DNA from: Candidimonas sp.
GTDB lineage: Bacteria; Pseudomonadota; Gammaproteobacteria; Burkholderiales; Burkholderiaceae_B
NCBI GenBank assembly: GCA_004297945.1
Contig: SCRC01000029.1
Span: 1 to 34,227, forward strand
Direction of reading: 5' to 3'
DNA length: 34,227 nucleotides
Shown here: in pieces, positions 1 to 8,856 of the stretch
Numbering within the stretch: position 1 is the first letter of the stretch
Layout: each line of letters begins with the position of its first letter
The notes under the pieces: model-generated
Told to the model about the DNA's origin: nothing
The model's input: the letters and a program-made list of their open reading frames with translations, nothing else
Database searches by the model: none
Position numbers and translations under genes: made by a program

Positions 1-26
1 GTAGCGCCACCCCTTGTGGGTGGCAT
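1..26 (+). repeat. REP-like hairpin, GCCACCC stem variant
   Basis: The window opens with GTAG, then stem arms GCCACCC and GGGTGGC around the loop CTTGT. Compared with the common GGCAGCC/GGCTGCC version, both arms changed together, so the hairpin is conserved by compensation. It may extend to the left beyond the window. Confidence 0.75.
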
Positions 27-136
27 TCGCAGCCCGTGGCGTTTACGGTACATAACATCGTCCCAATCCAGCCCAGAACCTTCTATCCCCGAAGCCAGCC
101 CTGTGCGTGGCGCGTCCGAATCGCCCGCCCCACCTT

Positions 137-179
137 ATTCCATTTCTAAATCAATCGTGCACTTTGTCGGCTTCGCTTG
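137..179 (+). repeat. Solitary left end of MITE-like element
   Basis: ATTCC is followed two bases later by TTCTAAATCAATCGTGCAC and then GTCGGCTTCGCTTG. This nearly repeats the left end of the element at 4256-4386, with only a few differences over roughly 43 bases. No matching right terminal repeat is visible before rsmE, so this looks like a truncated or rearranged copy followed directly by REP hairpins. Confidence 0.6.
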
Positions 180-205
180 CCGTACAACAGGCGTGACCAT
201 CGCAT

Positions 206-230
206 GCAGCGGCAGCCCTTGTCGCCGGCC
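206..230 (+). repeat. Degenerate REP-like hairpin
   Basis: GCAGC, the arm GGCAGCC and the loop CTTGT are intact. The right arm has diverged (CGCCGGCC), so pairing is only partial. It lies 23 bp before the next copy in the same orientation. Confidence 0.5.
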
Positions 231-253
231 GTTGACCCGTGCCGGCCCTATCT

Positions 254-276
254 GCGGCACCCCTTGTGGGTGCCGC
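254..276 (+). repeat. REP-like hairpin, perfect 9-bp stem
   Basis: Arms GCGGCACCC and GGGTGCCGC pair perfectly around CTTGT. The hairpin lies 18 bp past the stop codon of the minus-strand rsmE, so it could also act as a 3'-end structure or terminator for that transcript. No U-tract is evident. Confidence 0.7.
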
Positions 277-294
277 CAGCACCCATCGACCCCA

Positions 295-1026
295 TTACAT
301 CCATCCTTTTAGCGCGCTGCAAGCTGCGATCAATGCGAGGCCAGCGGTTTCGGTGCGAAAAATGCGTTTGCCAAATTGCACGGCGCCCAGGGTGTGGCGC
401 TTGGCCACGGCTTGCTCTTCTTCGGACCATCCGCCTTCGGGGCCGATCAGGAGCGTCAGCCCTTGGTTGTCGGGGCGCAGGGCTTGCGCCAGCGTTTGCG
501 TTGCATCGGGGTCGCAGAACAGGATTTGTGCAGAGGCATCGGTTTGCTCAAGGCAAGCCTGCAGCGATAGGGGCGTCGCGATGGACATGATGCGGTTGCG
601 ACCGCATTGTTCGCTGGCGGCTTGCGCAATGCCTGCCCAGCGCCGCAGGCGTTTTTCCAGGCGCTCGCCGCTTAGTTGCAGGACGCTGCGTTGCGCAGCG
701 ATCGGGATGAGCAGTTGGGCGCCCAGTTCGACTGCCTTTTCGACGATCCAGTCCATTTTGTCGCCCGAGGGTATGCCTTGGGCGAGGGTGATCGCGCCCG
801 GCAATTCGCGGTCTATCAGACGTAGCTCGCCTAGCTGGGCGTAGCCTTTTTTTCCTTCGATTTGCAGGCTGGCTGGATATTCGCCGCCCTGGCCGTCGAA
901 CAGCACGATTTCTGCGCCAGCGCCAAGCCGCAATACCCGCAAGGCGTGGTGCGCGACCTGTTCGGGCAGTTCGATGCGCTGGTGCGCCGCGAGAGGGCAG
1001 AGGCAATAGAAGCGGGGAATGACCAT
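295..1026 (-). CDS. rsmE: 16S rRNA (uracil-1498-N3)-methyltransferase RsmE
   Basis: A 243-residue protein of the RsmE family (SPOUT/trefoil-knot methyltransferases), which methylates N3 of U1498 in 16S rRNA using S-adenosylmethionine. The N-terminal part (MVIPRFYC, then HHALRVLRLGAGAEIVLFDG) fits the PUA-like RNA-binding domain. The C-terminal half carries the SAM-binding knot signature LLIGPEGGWSEEE (about residues 192-204) and KRIFRTETAGLALIAA near the end. Length is normal for the family. It is divergent from transketolase, with about 155 bp between the starts. The start is the only convincing one, matching the usual MxxPRFY opening. Assignment is firm from the motifs; the modified base is taken from family knowledge. 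Confidence 0.93.
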   Translation of the reverse strand: MVIPRFYCLCPLAAHQRIELPEQVAHHALRVLRLGAGAEIVLFDGQGGEYPASLQIEGKKGYAQLGELRLIDRELPGAITLAQGIPSGDKMDWIVEKAVELGAQLLIPIAAQRSVLQLSGERLEKRLRRWAGIAQAASEQCGRNRIMSIATPLSLQACLEQTDASAQILFCDPDATQTLAQALRPDNQGLTLLIGPEGGWSEEEQAVAKRHTLGAVQFGKRIFRTETAGLALIAACSALKGWM

Positions 1027-1083
1027 AATGAATATTAACGCGAGCGATAAGATTTTGTGGGACGGGCGCTTTTACAGGGGGCC

Positions 1084-1110
1084 TTGCTGTATCGCGGCCG
1101 GTGGTAAAAT
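1084..1110 (+). promoter_or_regulatory. Possible promoter for tkt
   Basis: TAAAAT (1105-1110) resembles a -10 box, and TTGCTG (1084-1089) lies 15 bp upstream, a short spacer. This is the best plus-strand candidate in the rsmE-tkt divergent region, but the match is weak and the assignment is inference. Confidence 0.3.
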
Positions 1111-1181
1111 CTAAAGCTTTGTAAATCACGTGGTTGTGCGACGGTTCTGGCTGCTTTGCGCGCCGCTCTTGTGAGTGTTTA

Positions 1182-3227
1182 ATGAGTTTATCGTCTGCCC
1201 AAGGTTCATCCATGGCCAATGCCATTCGTGCGCTGGCCATGGATGCGGTTCAACAAGCCAACTCGGGCCATCCGGGAGCGCCGATGGGCATGGCCGACAT
1301 CGCCACCGTCTTGTGGACGCGCCACTTGCGGCACAACCCCGCCGATCCGACCTGGGCGGACCGCGACCGTTTCGTGTTGTCCAACGGACACGGATCCATG
1401 TTGCTTTATGCCTTGTTGCATTTAAGTGGCTACGATCTGCCTGTTGATGAGCTGAAAAATTTCCGGCAATTGCATTCGCGCACGCCCGGCCACCCGGAGG
1501 TGGGCATCACGCCGGGGGTCGAGACGACGACTGGGCCTCTGGGCCAGGGCTTGAGCAATGCGGTGGGGATGGCTTTGGCCGAGGCTTTGCTGGCGCAAGA
1601 GTTCAATCGCCCTGGCCATACGGTGATCGACCATTACACCTATGCTTTTGCCGGCGACGGCTGCTTGATGGAGGGGATTTCCCACGAAGCCAGCTCGTTG
1701 GCGGGCACGCTTAAATTGTCCAAGTTGATTGTGTTTTATGACGACAACGGCATTTCCATCGACGGCAAGGTCAAGAACTGGTTTGCCGACGATACGCCCG
1801 GGCGGTTCGAGAGCTATGGCTGGAATGTATTGCGCGATGTCGACGGCCACGATGCCGCCGCACTGGACGCGGCAATGGTTCAGGCCAGGCAGTTCGCGGC
1901 CGAAGGCCAGGGGCCTACGCTGGTGTGCTGCCGCACTGTCATAGGCCAGGGTGCTCCGAATATGGCTGGCACTGAAAAAGTGCATGGCTCTCCTTTAGGC
2001 AAAGACGAAATTGCGGCAACGCGCGTGGCGCTGCACTGGCCGTATGCGCCGTTCGAAATTCCGGCTGATATTTACCAAGGTTGGGACGGCAAACCTCGTG
2101 GCCAGTCCCAGCAAGCGGCCTGGCAACAACGTTTCGACGCCTATTCCCGGGCATTTCCTGCCCAGGCGTGCGAGCTGCAACGCCGCCTGGCGGGCGATTT
2201 GCCCGCCAGCTTTGCCGAACAAGCTCAGGCCTTTATCCAGGCGACGGCCGCTCGTGCCGAAACCGTAGCCAGTCGCAAGGCTTCGCAGTTGACCATTGCT
2301 GCGTTTGCCCAGATGCTGCCTGAGCTGCTGGGCGGATCGGCCGATTTGACTGGGTCCAACTATACCGACTGGAAAGGGGTGACTCCGGTCAGAGCGACCG
2401 AGCAGGGTCTGCAGTTCGGTCGCCATATCAATTACGGCGTGCGCGAATTCGGCATGGCTGCCATTATGAATGGAGTGGCGCTGCATGGGGGGTATCTGCC
2501 CTTTGGCGGCACGTTCCTGACTTTTTCCGATTATTCGCGCAATGCCTTGCGCATGGCCGCGCTTATGAAGCAACGCGTCGTGCATGTGTTTACGCATGAT
2601 TCGATTGGCCTGGGTGAAGACGGCCCCACTCATCAATCGGTGGAACACGCAGCCAGCTTGCGCCTGATTCCCAATTTACATGTATGGCGTCCTTGCGATA
2701 CAACCGAGACGGCATTAGCCTGGATGGCTGCCGTTCAGCGTCCGGCCAGCGTTGGCCTGCGGGTGCGCGAGGGCGGGCCTAGTGCTTTGCTGCTTTCACG
2801 CCAGAATTTACCGTTTGTCGAGCGTGACGCGCAAACCATCGCTGCCATTGCGCGAGGTGCCTATGTGTTGCGCGATGCTGCCGAGCCGCGTGCGATCATA
2901 ATCGCCACGGGTTCCGAGGTGGGGTTGGCGCTAGGCGCGCAAGAGCAGCTTGCGGCTCGCGGCGTGGCGGTTCGCGTGGTGTCCATGCCCTGCGCCGAGG
3001 TGTTCGATGCGCAGGACGCCGCATGGCGTGCCTCGGTATTGCCCAAGGGTTTGCCGCGGGTGGCGGTCGAAGCCGGTGTGACGGCGGGCTGGTATAAATA
3101 TGTGGGTCTGGATGGTGCTGTGGTGGGTCTGGATACCTTCGGTGAATCGGCACCCGCGGGGGTGTTGTTCAATTATTTTGAGCTGACTGTCGAGCATGTG
3201 GCGGCGGCGGTTGAACGAATTTTATAA
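1182..3227 (+). CDS. tkt: Transketolase
   Basis: A 681-residue thiamine-diphosphate enzyme that moves two-carbon ketol units between sugar phosphates, linking the pentose phosphate pathway and glycolysis. The N-terminal region has [11 protein letters not shown] and the TPP-binding motif [18 protein letters not shown], followed by [11 protein letters not shown]. The middle has the pyrimidine-domain motifs ([28 protein letters not shown]) and the C-terminal domain follows. ATG 1182 is preferred over an in-frame ATG at 1134, whose extra 16 Cys-rich residues do not look like the family, and over ATG 1212, which would trim the start. It is 15 bp upstream of gap, consistent with co-transcription of central carbon genes. 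Confidence 0.95.
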   Translation: MSLSSAQGSSMANAIRALAMDAVQQANSGHPGAPMGMADIATVLWTRHLRHNPADPTWADRDRFVLSNGHGSMLLYALLHLSGYDLPVDELKNFRQLHSRTPGHPEVGITPGVETTTGPLGQGLSNAVGMALAEALLAQEFNRPGHTVIDHYTYAFAGDGCLMEGISHEASSLAGTLKLSKLIVFYDDNGISIDGKVKNWFADDTPGRFESYGWNVLRDVDGHDAAALDAAMVQARQFAAEGQGPTLVCCRTVIGQGAPNMAGTEKVHGSPLGKDEIAATRVALHWPYAPFEIPADIYQGWDGKPRGQSQQAAWQQRFDAYSRAFPAQACELQRRLAGDLPASFAEQAQAFIQATAARAETVASRKASQLTIAAFAQMLPELLGGSADLTGSNYTDWKGVTPVRATEQGLQFGRHINYGVREFGMAAIMNGVALHGGYLPFGGTFLTFSDYSRNALRMAALMKQRVVHVFTHDSIGLGEDGPTHQSVEHAASLRLIPNLHVWRPCDTTETALAWMAAVQRPASVGLRVREGGPSALLLSRQNLPFVERDAQTIAAIARGAYVLRDAAEPRAIIIATGSEVGLALGAQEQLAARGVAVRVVSMPCAEVFDAQDAAWRASVLPKGLPRVAVEAGVTAGWYKYVGLDGAVVGLDTFGESAPAGVLFNYFELTVEHVAAAVERIL

Positions 3228-3242
3228 AACAGGAGAGTAATA

Positions 3243-4256
3243 ATGACGATTCGCGTGGCGATCAATGGGTATGGGCGCATAGGCCGCAATATATTGCGTG
3301 CTCATTACGAAGACGGCAAAAAACACGATATTGAAATCGTGGCCATTAACGATTTGGGCGCACCTAAAACCAATGCTCATCTGACCCAATACGATTCGGC
3401 GCACGGCAAGTTTCCGGGCAGCGTGACCGTTGATGGCGAGTACATGGTCGTCAATGGCGATCGGATTCGGGTTCTGGCCAATCGCGATCCCGCAGCGCTC
3501 CCCTGGGGCGAGATGGGTGTGGATGTGGTGATGGAATGCACTGGTTTTTTTGCGACCAAGGAAAAAGCCAGCGCCCATCTCAGGGGCGGTGCCAAAAAAG
3601 TCATTATTTCGGCTCCAGGCGGCAAGGATGTGGATGCGACCATTGTGTATGGCGTGAACCATGGTGTGTTAAAGGCCAGCGATACGGTTATTTCCAATGC
3701 GTCGTGCACCACCAACTGCCTGGCGCCGTTGGTGCAGCCTTTGCATAAAGCGTTGGGGCTAGTCAGCGGCCTGATGACGACGGTGCATGCCTATACCAAC
3801 GATCAGGTTCTGACCGACGTCTATCACGAAGATCTGCGCCGTGCGCGTTCCGCCACGACGAGCATGATTCCGACCAAGACCGGCGCGGCGGCTGCCGTGG
3901 GGCTGGTTCTACCCGAATTGAACGGCAAGCTCGATGGCTACTCGATCCGCGTTCCCACCATTAATGTTTCGATTGTGGATTTGTCGTTTGTGGCGTCGCG
4001 TGAAACGTCGGTTGAGGAAGTCAACGGCATTCTCAAGGCTGCCTCCGAAAGCGGCCCGCTCAAAGGCATACTGGAATACACCACAGCACCTCTGGTCTCG
4101 GTCGACTTCAATCATAATCCGGCTTCCAGCACGGTGGATGCGGCCTTGACCAAAGTGTCGGGCACCCTGGTCAAGGTGGCTTCCTGGTACGACAACGAGT
4201 GGGGCTTCTCCAACCGCATGCTCGATACCACAGTGGCCCTGATGTCCGCCAAATAA
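3243..4256 (+). CDS. gap: Type I glyceraldehyde-3-phosphate dehydrogenase
   Basis: A 337-residue GAPDH, oxidising and phosphorylating glyceraldehyde 3-phosphate to 1,3-bisphosphoglycerate. The Rossmann start [16 protein letters not shown] is present, with the acidic residue of the INDLG segment (Asp37) fitting NAD use. The catalytic cysteine is Cys155 in [12 protein letters not shown], and the end has [13 protein letters not shown] clear ribosome site (CAGGAG) lies 6 bp before ATG 3243. It sits between tkt and pgk. Its stop codon abuts, and by one base overlaps, the left end of a MITE-like element, which now separates gap from pgk by about 210 bp and may weaken co-transcription. Confidence 0.96.
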   Translation: MTIRVAINGYGRIGRNILRAHYEDGKKHDIEIVAINDLGAPKTNAHLTQYDSAHGKFPGSVTVDGEYMVVNGDRIRVLANRDPAALPWGEMGVDVVMECTGFFATKEKASAHLRGGAKKVIISAPGGKDVDATIVYGVNHGVLKASDTVISNASCTTNCLAPLVQPLHKALGLVSGLMTTVHAYTNDQVLTDVYHEDLRRARSATTSMIPTKTGAAAAVGLVLPELNGKLDGYSIRVPTINVSIVDLSFVASRETSVEEVNGILKAASESGPLKGILEYTTAPLVSVDFNHNPASSTVDAALTKVSGTLVKVASWYDNEWGFSNRMLDTTVALMSAK

Positions 4257-4386
4257 TTCCACTTCTAAATCAATCGTGCACGTCGTCGGCTTCGCTTGTC
4301 TGCTTAGTCCTATTGATGGCAGCCACAAAGGCTGTCGCTACAGCTACGCTTCGCTTTCGCGTTCACAATTGATTTGAAAACGGAAT
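4256..4386. mobile_element. MITE-like element with terminal inverted repeats
   Basis: About 131 bp. The left end reads ATTCC, two bases, then TTCTAAATCAATCGTG; the reverse complement of the right end reads ATTCC, two bases, then TTTCAAATCAATTGTG, giving imperfect inverted repeats of about 23 bp. No coding capacity. A REP-like hairpin lies inside at 4315-4341. The same ends recur at 29622-29782 and, as a left end only, at 137-179. No target duplication was identified. It is inserted exactly at the gap stop codon. Confidence 0.6.
4315..4341 (-). repeat. REP-like hairpin inside MITE-like element
   Basis: In minus orientation: GTAG, then GACAGCC, loop (CTTTGT) and GGCTGCC, so the loop is one base longer and one stem pair is a G-T wobble. 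It is a slightly decayed copy of the family. Confidence 0.65.
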
Positions 4387-4467
4387 AAGTAGCCGCTGAT
4401 TCTTGCGGTCAATATGTGGGGCGGGGCGACCCGCCCTTGCCGTATCCGCTTTTTTTTGAGTGTTTTT

Positions 4468-5658
4468 ATGTCTATCGCAACGCTTGCTTTTCTGGCTCAA
4501 TCTGGCGCGCTTTCAGGCAAGCGTGTATTTATACGCTCGGATTTGAATGTGCCCCTGGATGCGTCAGGTGAAATCACGGAAGACACGCGCATACGCGCTT
4601 CGGTGCCGGCACTGCGCATGGCGCTGGATGCGGGCGCTTCGGTAATGGTGGCCTCGCATCTGGGACGGCCTAAAGAGGGAGCGGTGGCTGCGTTCGATAC
4701 GCTGGCGCCCGTGGCTGTGCGTCTGTCGAAATTGTTGGAGATTCCTGTTTCACTGGTGCCAGACTGGGTGGATGGCGTGCAGCTCGATCCTGGGCAGCTT
4801 GTGTTGCTCGAGAACTGCCGTTGTAATGTGGGCGAGAAAAAAAATGATGAGGCACTGTCCAGAAAGATGGCGGCGCTGTGCGATATCTATGTGAACGATG
4901 CATTTGGCACGGCGCATCGAGCTGAAGCCACGACACACGGCATGGCGCGTTTTGCGCCGATAGTATGCGCAGGCCCGCTGCTGGAGGCCGAATTGCTTGC
5001 CCTGGGGCGTGCTTTGGAAAATCCAAGGCGCCCGCTGGTGGCCATTGTCGGGGGCTCGAAGGTGTCCACCAAAGTGTCGATATTGCTGTCGCTGGCCGAC
5101 AAGGTGGATCAACTGGTGGTGGGCGGCGGGATAGCCAATACGTTTATGCTGGCAGCGGGTTTGAAGGTGGGCAAGTCTTTGGCCGAGCCCGATCAGGTTG
5201 CGCGGGCCCGAGCGGTGATTGACGTGATGGAAAAGCGCGGGGCGGCGGTGCCGATTCCGGTGGATGTTGTATGCGCCAAGTCCTTCGGCCCCGAGGCTCG
5301 CGGCACTATCAAGGCGGCTGACCAGGTGGCCGACGACGATATGATTCTGGATATCGGGCCGCAAACGACGAAGCGTCTGGCAGACATTTTGCATAAGGCG
5401 GGCACTATCGTTTGGAATGGCCCGGTGGGTGTATTTGAACTGGAGGCCTTTGCGAAGGGGACGCAAGGCGTGGCGCAGGCGGTGGCGGAGTCGGCGGCGT
5501 TTTCAATTGCGGGGGGGGGCGATACGCTGGCGGCGATTGCCAAGTTTCATATCGCCGACAAGGTGGACTACATTTCCACAGGCGGCGGCGCGTTTCTGGA
5601 ATTCCTGGAGGGCAAGGCGCTGCCAGCCGTCGAAATTCTTGCGCAAAGAGCGATGTAG
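4468..5658 (+). CDS. pgk: Phosphoglycerate kinase
   Basis: A 396-residue phosphoglycerate kinase, transferring phosphate from 1,3-bisphosphoglycerate to ADP. Family motifs: [12 protein letters not shown] near the N-terminus, [46 protein letters not shown] and the Gly-rich [14 protein letters not shown] close to the C-terminus. ATG 4468 (MSIATLAFL) is chosen. The in-frame ATG at 4414 would add 18 residues unlike the family and lies just after the MITE-like element. The last codon and stop (ATG TAG) are formed by the first bases of a REP-like hairpin, so the final Met may be a repeat-derived addition. Confidence 0.95.
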   Translation: MSIATLAFLAQSGALSGKRVFIRSDLNVPLDASGEITEDTRIRASVPALRMALDAGASVMVASHLGRPKEGAVAAFDTLAPVAVRLSKLLEIPVSLVPDWVDGVQLDPGQLVLLENCRCNVGEKKNDEALSRKMAALCDIYVNDAFGTAHRAEATTHGMARFAPIVCAGPLLEAELLALGRALENPRRPLVAIVGGSKVSTKVSILLSLADKVDQLVVGGGIANTFMLAAGLKVGKSLAEPDQVARARAVIDVMEKRGAAVPIPVDVVCAKSFGPEARGTIKAADQVADDDMILDIGPQTTKRLADILHKAGTIVWNGPVGVFELEAFAKGTQGVAQAVAESAAFSIAGGGDTLAAIAKFHIADKVDYISTGGGAFLEFLEGKALPAVEILAQRAM

Positions 5659-5681
5659 AGGCAGCCCTTGTGGCTGCCATA
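5655..5681 (+). repeat. REP-like hairpin overlapping pgk stop codon
   Basis: GTAG, then arms GGCAGCC and GGCTGCC around CTTGT, a perfect 7-bp stem. The TAG of GTAG is the pgk stop codon. The flank CGAT before GTAG is shared with the copies at 14684 and 34203. Confidence 0.8.
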
Positions 5682-6108
5682 TAGGCATTAATACGATCTC
5701 CAATAGAATCTTCTAGGGTATTTTCGGTTGACGTGTTTACGGGACTGAGCGCGTTTCGCGTCGCTGTTTTTTTGAGCCGTTTGGGGTGGGGTAATTTTAT
5801 TAAGACGGTCGTGTGAACGCCATCGTCTTCAGTTTTGTTTCTTAACACGCCGCAGGGCGAGGGGTGGGTACCGGTCCGGTCCGTCCAGCGGTCGTGGCGC
5901 GTCGCGCCCCGACTGCCCGGCTCTGCCCGCCCCCATAGACGGCGTCTTCAGAGACCAACACATCCAGCCAAATACCCAACCCCCCGTGCTGGATACAGGT
6001 TGAACAAAAATGCTCTAGCCCCGCAGCGTGGGAGGTCAAGGCAGATCAGGCTCGGACGCGCACGTCGCACGTGCTGCCAAACAAGCAACGACAGTCGAAC
6101 GTGCGGCA
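5682..6108. other. Intergenic stretch without recognisable gene
   Basis: About 430 bp between pgk and the convergent epimerase-like gene. Short frames exist on both strands, but none resembles a known protein or has a convincing ribosome site. A GCG-rich imperfect hairpin followed by seven T residues (about 5747-5773) could terminate the pgk transcript. The GC-rich block 5870-6100 has no repeat I could match elsewhere in the window. Confidence 0.4.
5747..5773 (+). terminator. Possible intrinsic terminator after pgk
   Basis: GAGCGCG and CGCGTCGCT can pair with one bulged base around TTT, and the hairpin is followed by a run of seven T. It lies about 90 bp after pgk and oriented to end that transcript. 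The stem is imperfect, so confidence is low. Confidence 0.3.
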
Positions 6109-6996
6109 TCACCGTGCCCCGTCAATCAAGGCACGATAGCCTTCGATGGCGTCGGGCCAGGAGGGCTCGAATCCGCTGGCCCTCAGGCGCGCGTTGCTCA
6201 GGCGTTTGTTGCCCGGTTTGTCGGAAGCAAGGGCAGCAGGTGGCGCATCAACATTTAGCATGGAGGCCAGCCCATCGTAAAGCTCGTCGATTCTGTGCGG
6301 GTGGTTATCCGCGCCTATATAGCAGGCTTCGGGCTGTTTAAGCCCCAGGAGATGCACGGCGGCGCCAGCGGCGTCGTCGATGTGGAAGCGATTGGCCCAG
6401 TGATCCGCGTGTCGCGGCACAGCGGCGCGGCCTCGTTTGAGGCGCTCAAGCAGGGCCAGTCGGCCGGGGCCATACAGGCCAGCTAGCCGGAAGCAGATGG
6501 CGCTGGGCAGTTCGGCGGCCAGCCATTGTTCCGCATCGAGCAATACTTGTCCGTTAAAGCGGTCGGGGTTGGGCCGTGTGGTTTCATCGACCCAAGAGCC
6601 ACCGTGGGCACCATAGACGGCACCGGACGAAATAAACAGGAGCCGTTGCAGCCTTCCTGTGTCCAATACGCCAAGGAGATTTTGCAAGCCATGCAGAAAC
6701 ACGGCGCGGTAGGCGGCTTCGCCGGGGCGCGAAAATATTGGCGGTGGATAGGCGCTGGCGGCGAGATTGACATGACCTGAGCCGGGGGTGGGAGCGTAAA
6801 TGATGTGGGTAATGCCTGTGGGCAGTGAGTCGAGCTTTTGCGTCAGATCGCCAGCGAGCCAGTGTATGCCGGAGGTATCGTGCGCTGGCGGATGACGGCG
6901 CAAGCCCCATACCTCGTCTCTTTGCGCGAGCAATAAGTGCGCGGCGCGCGTGCACAGATCGCCGGCGCCAGCCAATAAAACGCGTTTGCCCGCCAT
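6109..6996 (-). CDS. NAD-dependent epimerase/dehydratase family protein (extended SDR)
   Basis: A 295-residue extended short-chain dehydrogenase of the type often annotated as nucleoside-diphosphate-sugar epimerase (YeeZ-like); the substrate is not known. The dinucleotide-binding motif is KRVLLAGAGDLCTR at the N-terminus, a variant of GxxGxxG. LLFISSGAVYGAHGG gives the conserved Ser/Tyr-region segment, but the usual YxxxK pair is not obvious, so catalysis is uncertain. FRLAGLYGPGRL and RFHIDDAAGAAVHLL are typical of the family. ATG 6996 is chosen over an in-frame start at 7056 because it has a good ribosome site (AGGAG, 4 bp before the ATG) and MAGKRVLLAGAG starts at the fold. It is convergent with pgk and divergent from the aldehyde dehydrogenase. 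Confidence 0.8.
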   Translation of the reverse strand: MAGKRVLLAGAGDLCTRAAHLLLAQRDEVWGLRRHPPAHDTSGIHWLAGDLTQKLDSLPTGITHIIYAPTPGSGHVNLAASAYPPPIFSRPGEAAYRAVFLHGLQNLLGVLDTGRLQRLLFISSGAVYGAHGGSWVDETTRPNPDRFNGQVLLDAEQWLAAELPSAICFRLAGLYGPGRLALLERLKRGRAAVPRHADHWANRFHIDDAAGAAVHLLGLKQPEACYIGADNHPHRIDELYDGLASMLNVDAPPAALASDKPGNKRLSNARLRASGFEPSWPDAIEGYRALIDGAR

Positions 6997-7088
6997 GGTT
7001 CTCCTGGATTGCCGGTAATTGCAATTGTCGTGTTTGTGAGTATTGCTGCGGGTCATTGTATCTGGCGCAATGGCTGATCAGGGTTTGA

Positions 7089-7114
7089 ATGGCAGCCACA
7101 AGGGGTGTCGCTAC
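7089..7114 (-). repeat. REP-like hairpin (minus orientation)
   Basis: Minus-strand GTAG, then GACACCC, CTTGT, GGCTGCC; the stem has mismatches. It forms an inverted pair with the copy at 7134-7163, the two GTAG feet facing each other across about 20 bp, as in bacterial interspersed mosaic elements. Confidence 0.65.
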
Positions 7115-7133
7115 AAGCGGCGGGTATGTGTGT

Positions 7134-7163
7134 GCAGCGGCACCCCTTGTGGCTGCCGCCATC
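7134..7163 (+). repeat. REP-like hairpin (plus orientation)
   Basis: GCAGC, then GGCACCC, CTTGT, GGCTGCC; one stem mismatch. The foot is GCAG rather than GTAG. With 7089-7114 it forms an inverted pair in the divergent gap between the epimerase-like gene and the aldehyde dehydrogenase. Confidence 0.65.
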
Positions 7164-7264
7164 ACCGCCACCAGCGCCATCATTTGCCTGCGGACTATAC
7201 TTGTATGGATGCATCCCATCCGGTGTCAGGCGTACTGTGCCGACCCAATTACCGAGACGAAGCC

Positions 7265-8698
7265 ATGGCGTATCAAAATTTCATCGCGAACCGTTGGGTG
7301 GGCGCCCAGACGGGTGAATGCTTGCCTGTGATCAATCCGTCTGACGGGCAGGAATATTCCACTATCGCGCGCTCGCGCGCTGCGGATATCGACGCGGCGG
7401 CGACGGCAGCGCGAGCGGCTTATGACGGAGCTTGGGGCAAGATGGCGCCCAGCGAGCGCAGTCGTCTGTTGTTGCGTTTGAGCGTGGCTTTGCAGGATCG
7501 TCAGGAGCACTTGGCACAAATCGAATCCAAGGACACGGGCAAACCTTTGAAGCAGGCGCGGGCGGATGCTGCGGCGGTGGCGCGTTATTTTGAGTTTTAC
7601 GGTGGCGCGGTCGACAAGCTGCACGGCATCACTATCCCTTACCCGCAGAACTTCACCGTGCTGACGGTACGCGAGCCGCATGGCGTGACCGGCCATATCA
7701 TTCCCTGGAATTATCCTTTGCAGATTTTTGGCCGCAGCGTGGGCGCGGCCCTGGCGGCCGGCAATGCCTGTGTGGTCAAACCGGCTGAAGATGCCTGTGT
7801 GTCGTTGTTGGAATTGGCCCAGATCGCGCTGGATGTGGGTTTGCCGCCGGGGGCTTTGAATATTTGTACTGGCCTGGGCGCCGAGGCGGGTGCGGCCTTG
7901 TCGGCCCACCCGGGTATTGACCATATTTCGTTTACCGGTTCGCCGCAAACGGGCAGGCAGGTGGCGCAGGCTGCGGCCGGCCATTTTGCGCCGGCCACGC
8001 TGGAGCTGGGCGGCAAGTCGCCGCAGATTGTGTTTTCCGACGCCGATATCGATGCCGCCCTGCCGGTGTTGCTCAATGCCATTTTGCAGAACGCGGGTCA
8101 GACCTGCTCGGCGGGCAGCCGCTTGCTGATTCAACGTCCCTTATATACAACGCTTATGGATCGGCTCTCTGAGCTGTTTGCCTGTACGCGTACCGGGCCG
8201 GCCAGTGAGAATCTGGATTGCGGGCCGCTGATCAGCGCCAAGCAATTGGCTCGCGTGAAGGGTTTTTTGGCCGAGGCCGATGAGGCTTCCATTACGGTGG
8301 CGGCGTGTGGCACGCTGGAGACTTCGGCTCCTGCCACTGGTTTTTATCAGCCGCCGGTATTGCTTAGCCACGTGCCTCCCGGGCATCGGCTGGCCCAGGA
8401 GGAAATTTTCGGGCCGGTGCTGGCGGCCATTGCGTTTGATCACGAGGCCGATGCGCTGCGCCTGGCCAACAGTACGCCATTTGGGCTGGTGGCGGGCGTC
8501 TGGACCCAGGACGGTGCGCGCCAGATGCGCATGGCGCGGCACGTGCGCGCTGGGCAGGTGTTTGTAAATAATTACGGCGCGGGCGGCGGAGTAGAGCTGC
8601 CTTTTGGCGGCACGGGGCAGTCGGGCTTTGGCCGTGAAAAGGGTTTTGAGGCCCTTTACGGATTTACGACTGTCAAGACCATTGCGATCAAACACTAA
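7265..8698 (+). CDS. NAD(P)-dependent aldehyde dehydrogenase
   Basis: A 477-residue member of the aldehyde dehydrogenase superfamily, oxidising an aldehyde to a carboxylate; the overall look is of the betaine-aldehyde/aminoaldehyde-type group, but the substrate cannot be read from sequence. Motifs in order: PWNYPLQIFGRSVGAALAAGN (cofactor and Asn), KPAEDA, FTGSPQTGRQV, LELGGKSPQIVF (general-base Glu), NAGQTCSAGSRLL (catalytic Cys), QEEIFGPVLA, FGGTGQSGFGREKG. ATG 7265 (MAYQNFIANRWVG) starts at the expected place; upstream in-frame starts would read through REP sequence. An SDR stump follows 23 bp downstream, suggesting it once belonged to a dehydrogenase pair. Confidence 0.9.
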   Translation: MAYQNFIANRWVGAQTGECLPVINPSDGQEYSTIARSRAADIDAAATAARAAYDGAWGKMAPSERSRLLLRLSVALQDRQEHLAQIESKDTGKPLKQARADAAAVARYFEFYGGAVDKLHGITIPYPQNFTVLTVREPHGVTGHIIPWNYPLQIFGRSVGAALAAGNACVVKPAEDACVSLLELAQIALDVGLPPGALNICTGLGAEAGAALSAHPGIDHISFTGSPQTGRQVAQAAAGHFAPATLELGGKSPQIVFSDADIDAALPVLLNAILQNAGQTCSAGSRLLIQRPLYTTLMDRLSELFACTRTGPASENLDCGPLISAKQLARVKGFLAEADEASITVAACGTLETSAPATGFYQPPVLLSHVPPGHRLAQEEIFGPVLAAIAFDHEADALRLANSTPFGLVAGVWTQDGARQMRMARHVRAGQVFVNNYGAGGGVELPFGGTGQSGFGREKGFEALYGFTTVKTIAIKH

Positions 8699-8721
8699 AG
8701 AATATTCGAAAAGGAGCTGAT

Positions 8722-8844
8722 ATGCGTTTGGAAGGAAAAGTAGCGATTATGACGGGCGCGGGTTCGGGTTTCGGCGCGGGCATTGCGCAAACCTTTGCGC
8801 GTCAAGGCCCACGTGTGGTGGCAGATGGCGGCCGTTGTGTGTAG
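8722..8844 (+). pseudogene. 5' remnant of short-chain dehydrogenase/reductase gene
   Basis: A ribosome site (AAGGAG) and ATG 8722 start a reading frame of 40 codons, MRLEGKVAIMTGAGSGFGAG and onward. This is the N-terminal strand, the TGxxxGxG cofactor motif and first helix of an SDR. It then degenerates (ADGGRCV) into a stop, and a REP-like hairpin begins 12 bp later. The catalytic YxxxK part is missing, so this is a truncated gene. It was probably co-transcribed with the aldehyde dehydrogenase. Confidence 0.85.
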
Positions 8845-8856
8845 GTGGTGGCGTTT

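Noticed and set aside
5842-6039. Small minus-strand frame in the pgk-epimerase gap
   Set aside because: No ribosome site, no family resemblance, and Arg/Pro/Ala composition typical of chance frames in GC-rich DNA.
7265-8698. Aldehyde dehydrogenase as the missing BoxD
   Set aside because: It resembles betaine-aldehyde-type dehydrogenases, lies 12 kb from the box genes and is paired with an SDR stump. A role in the box pathway cannot be excluded but is not supported.
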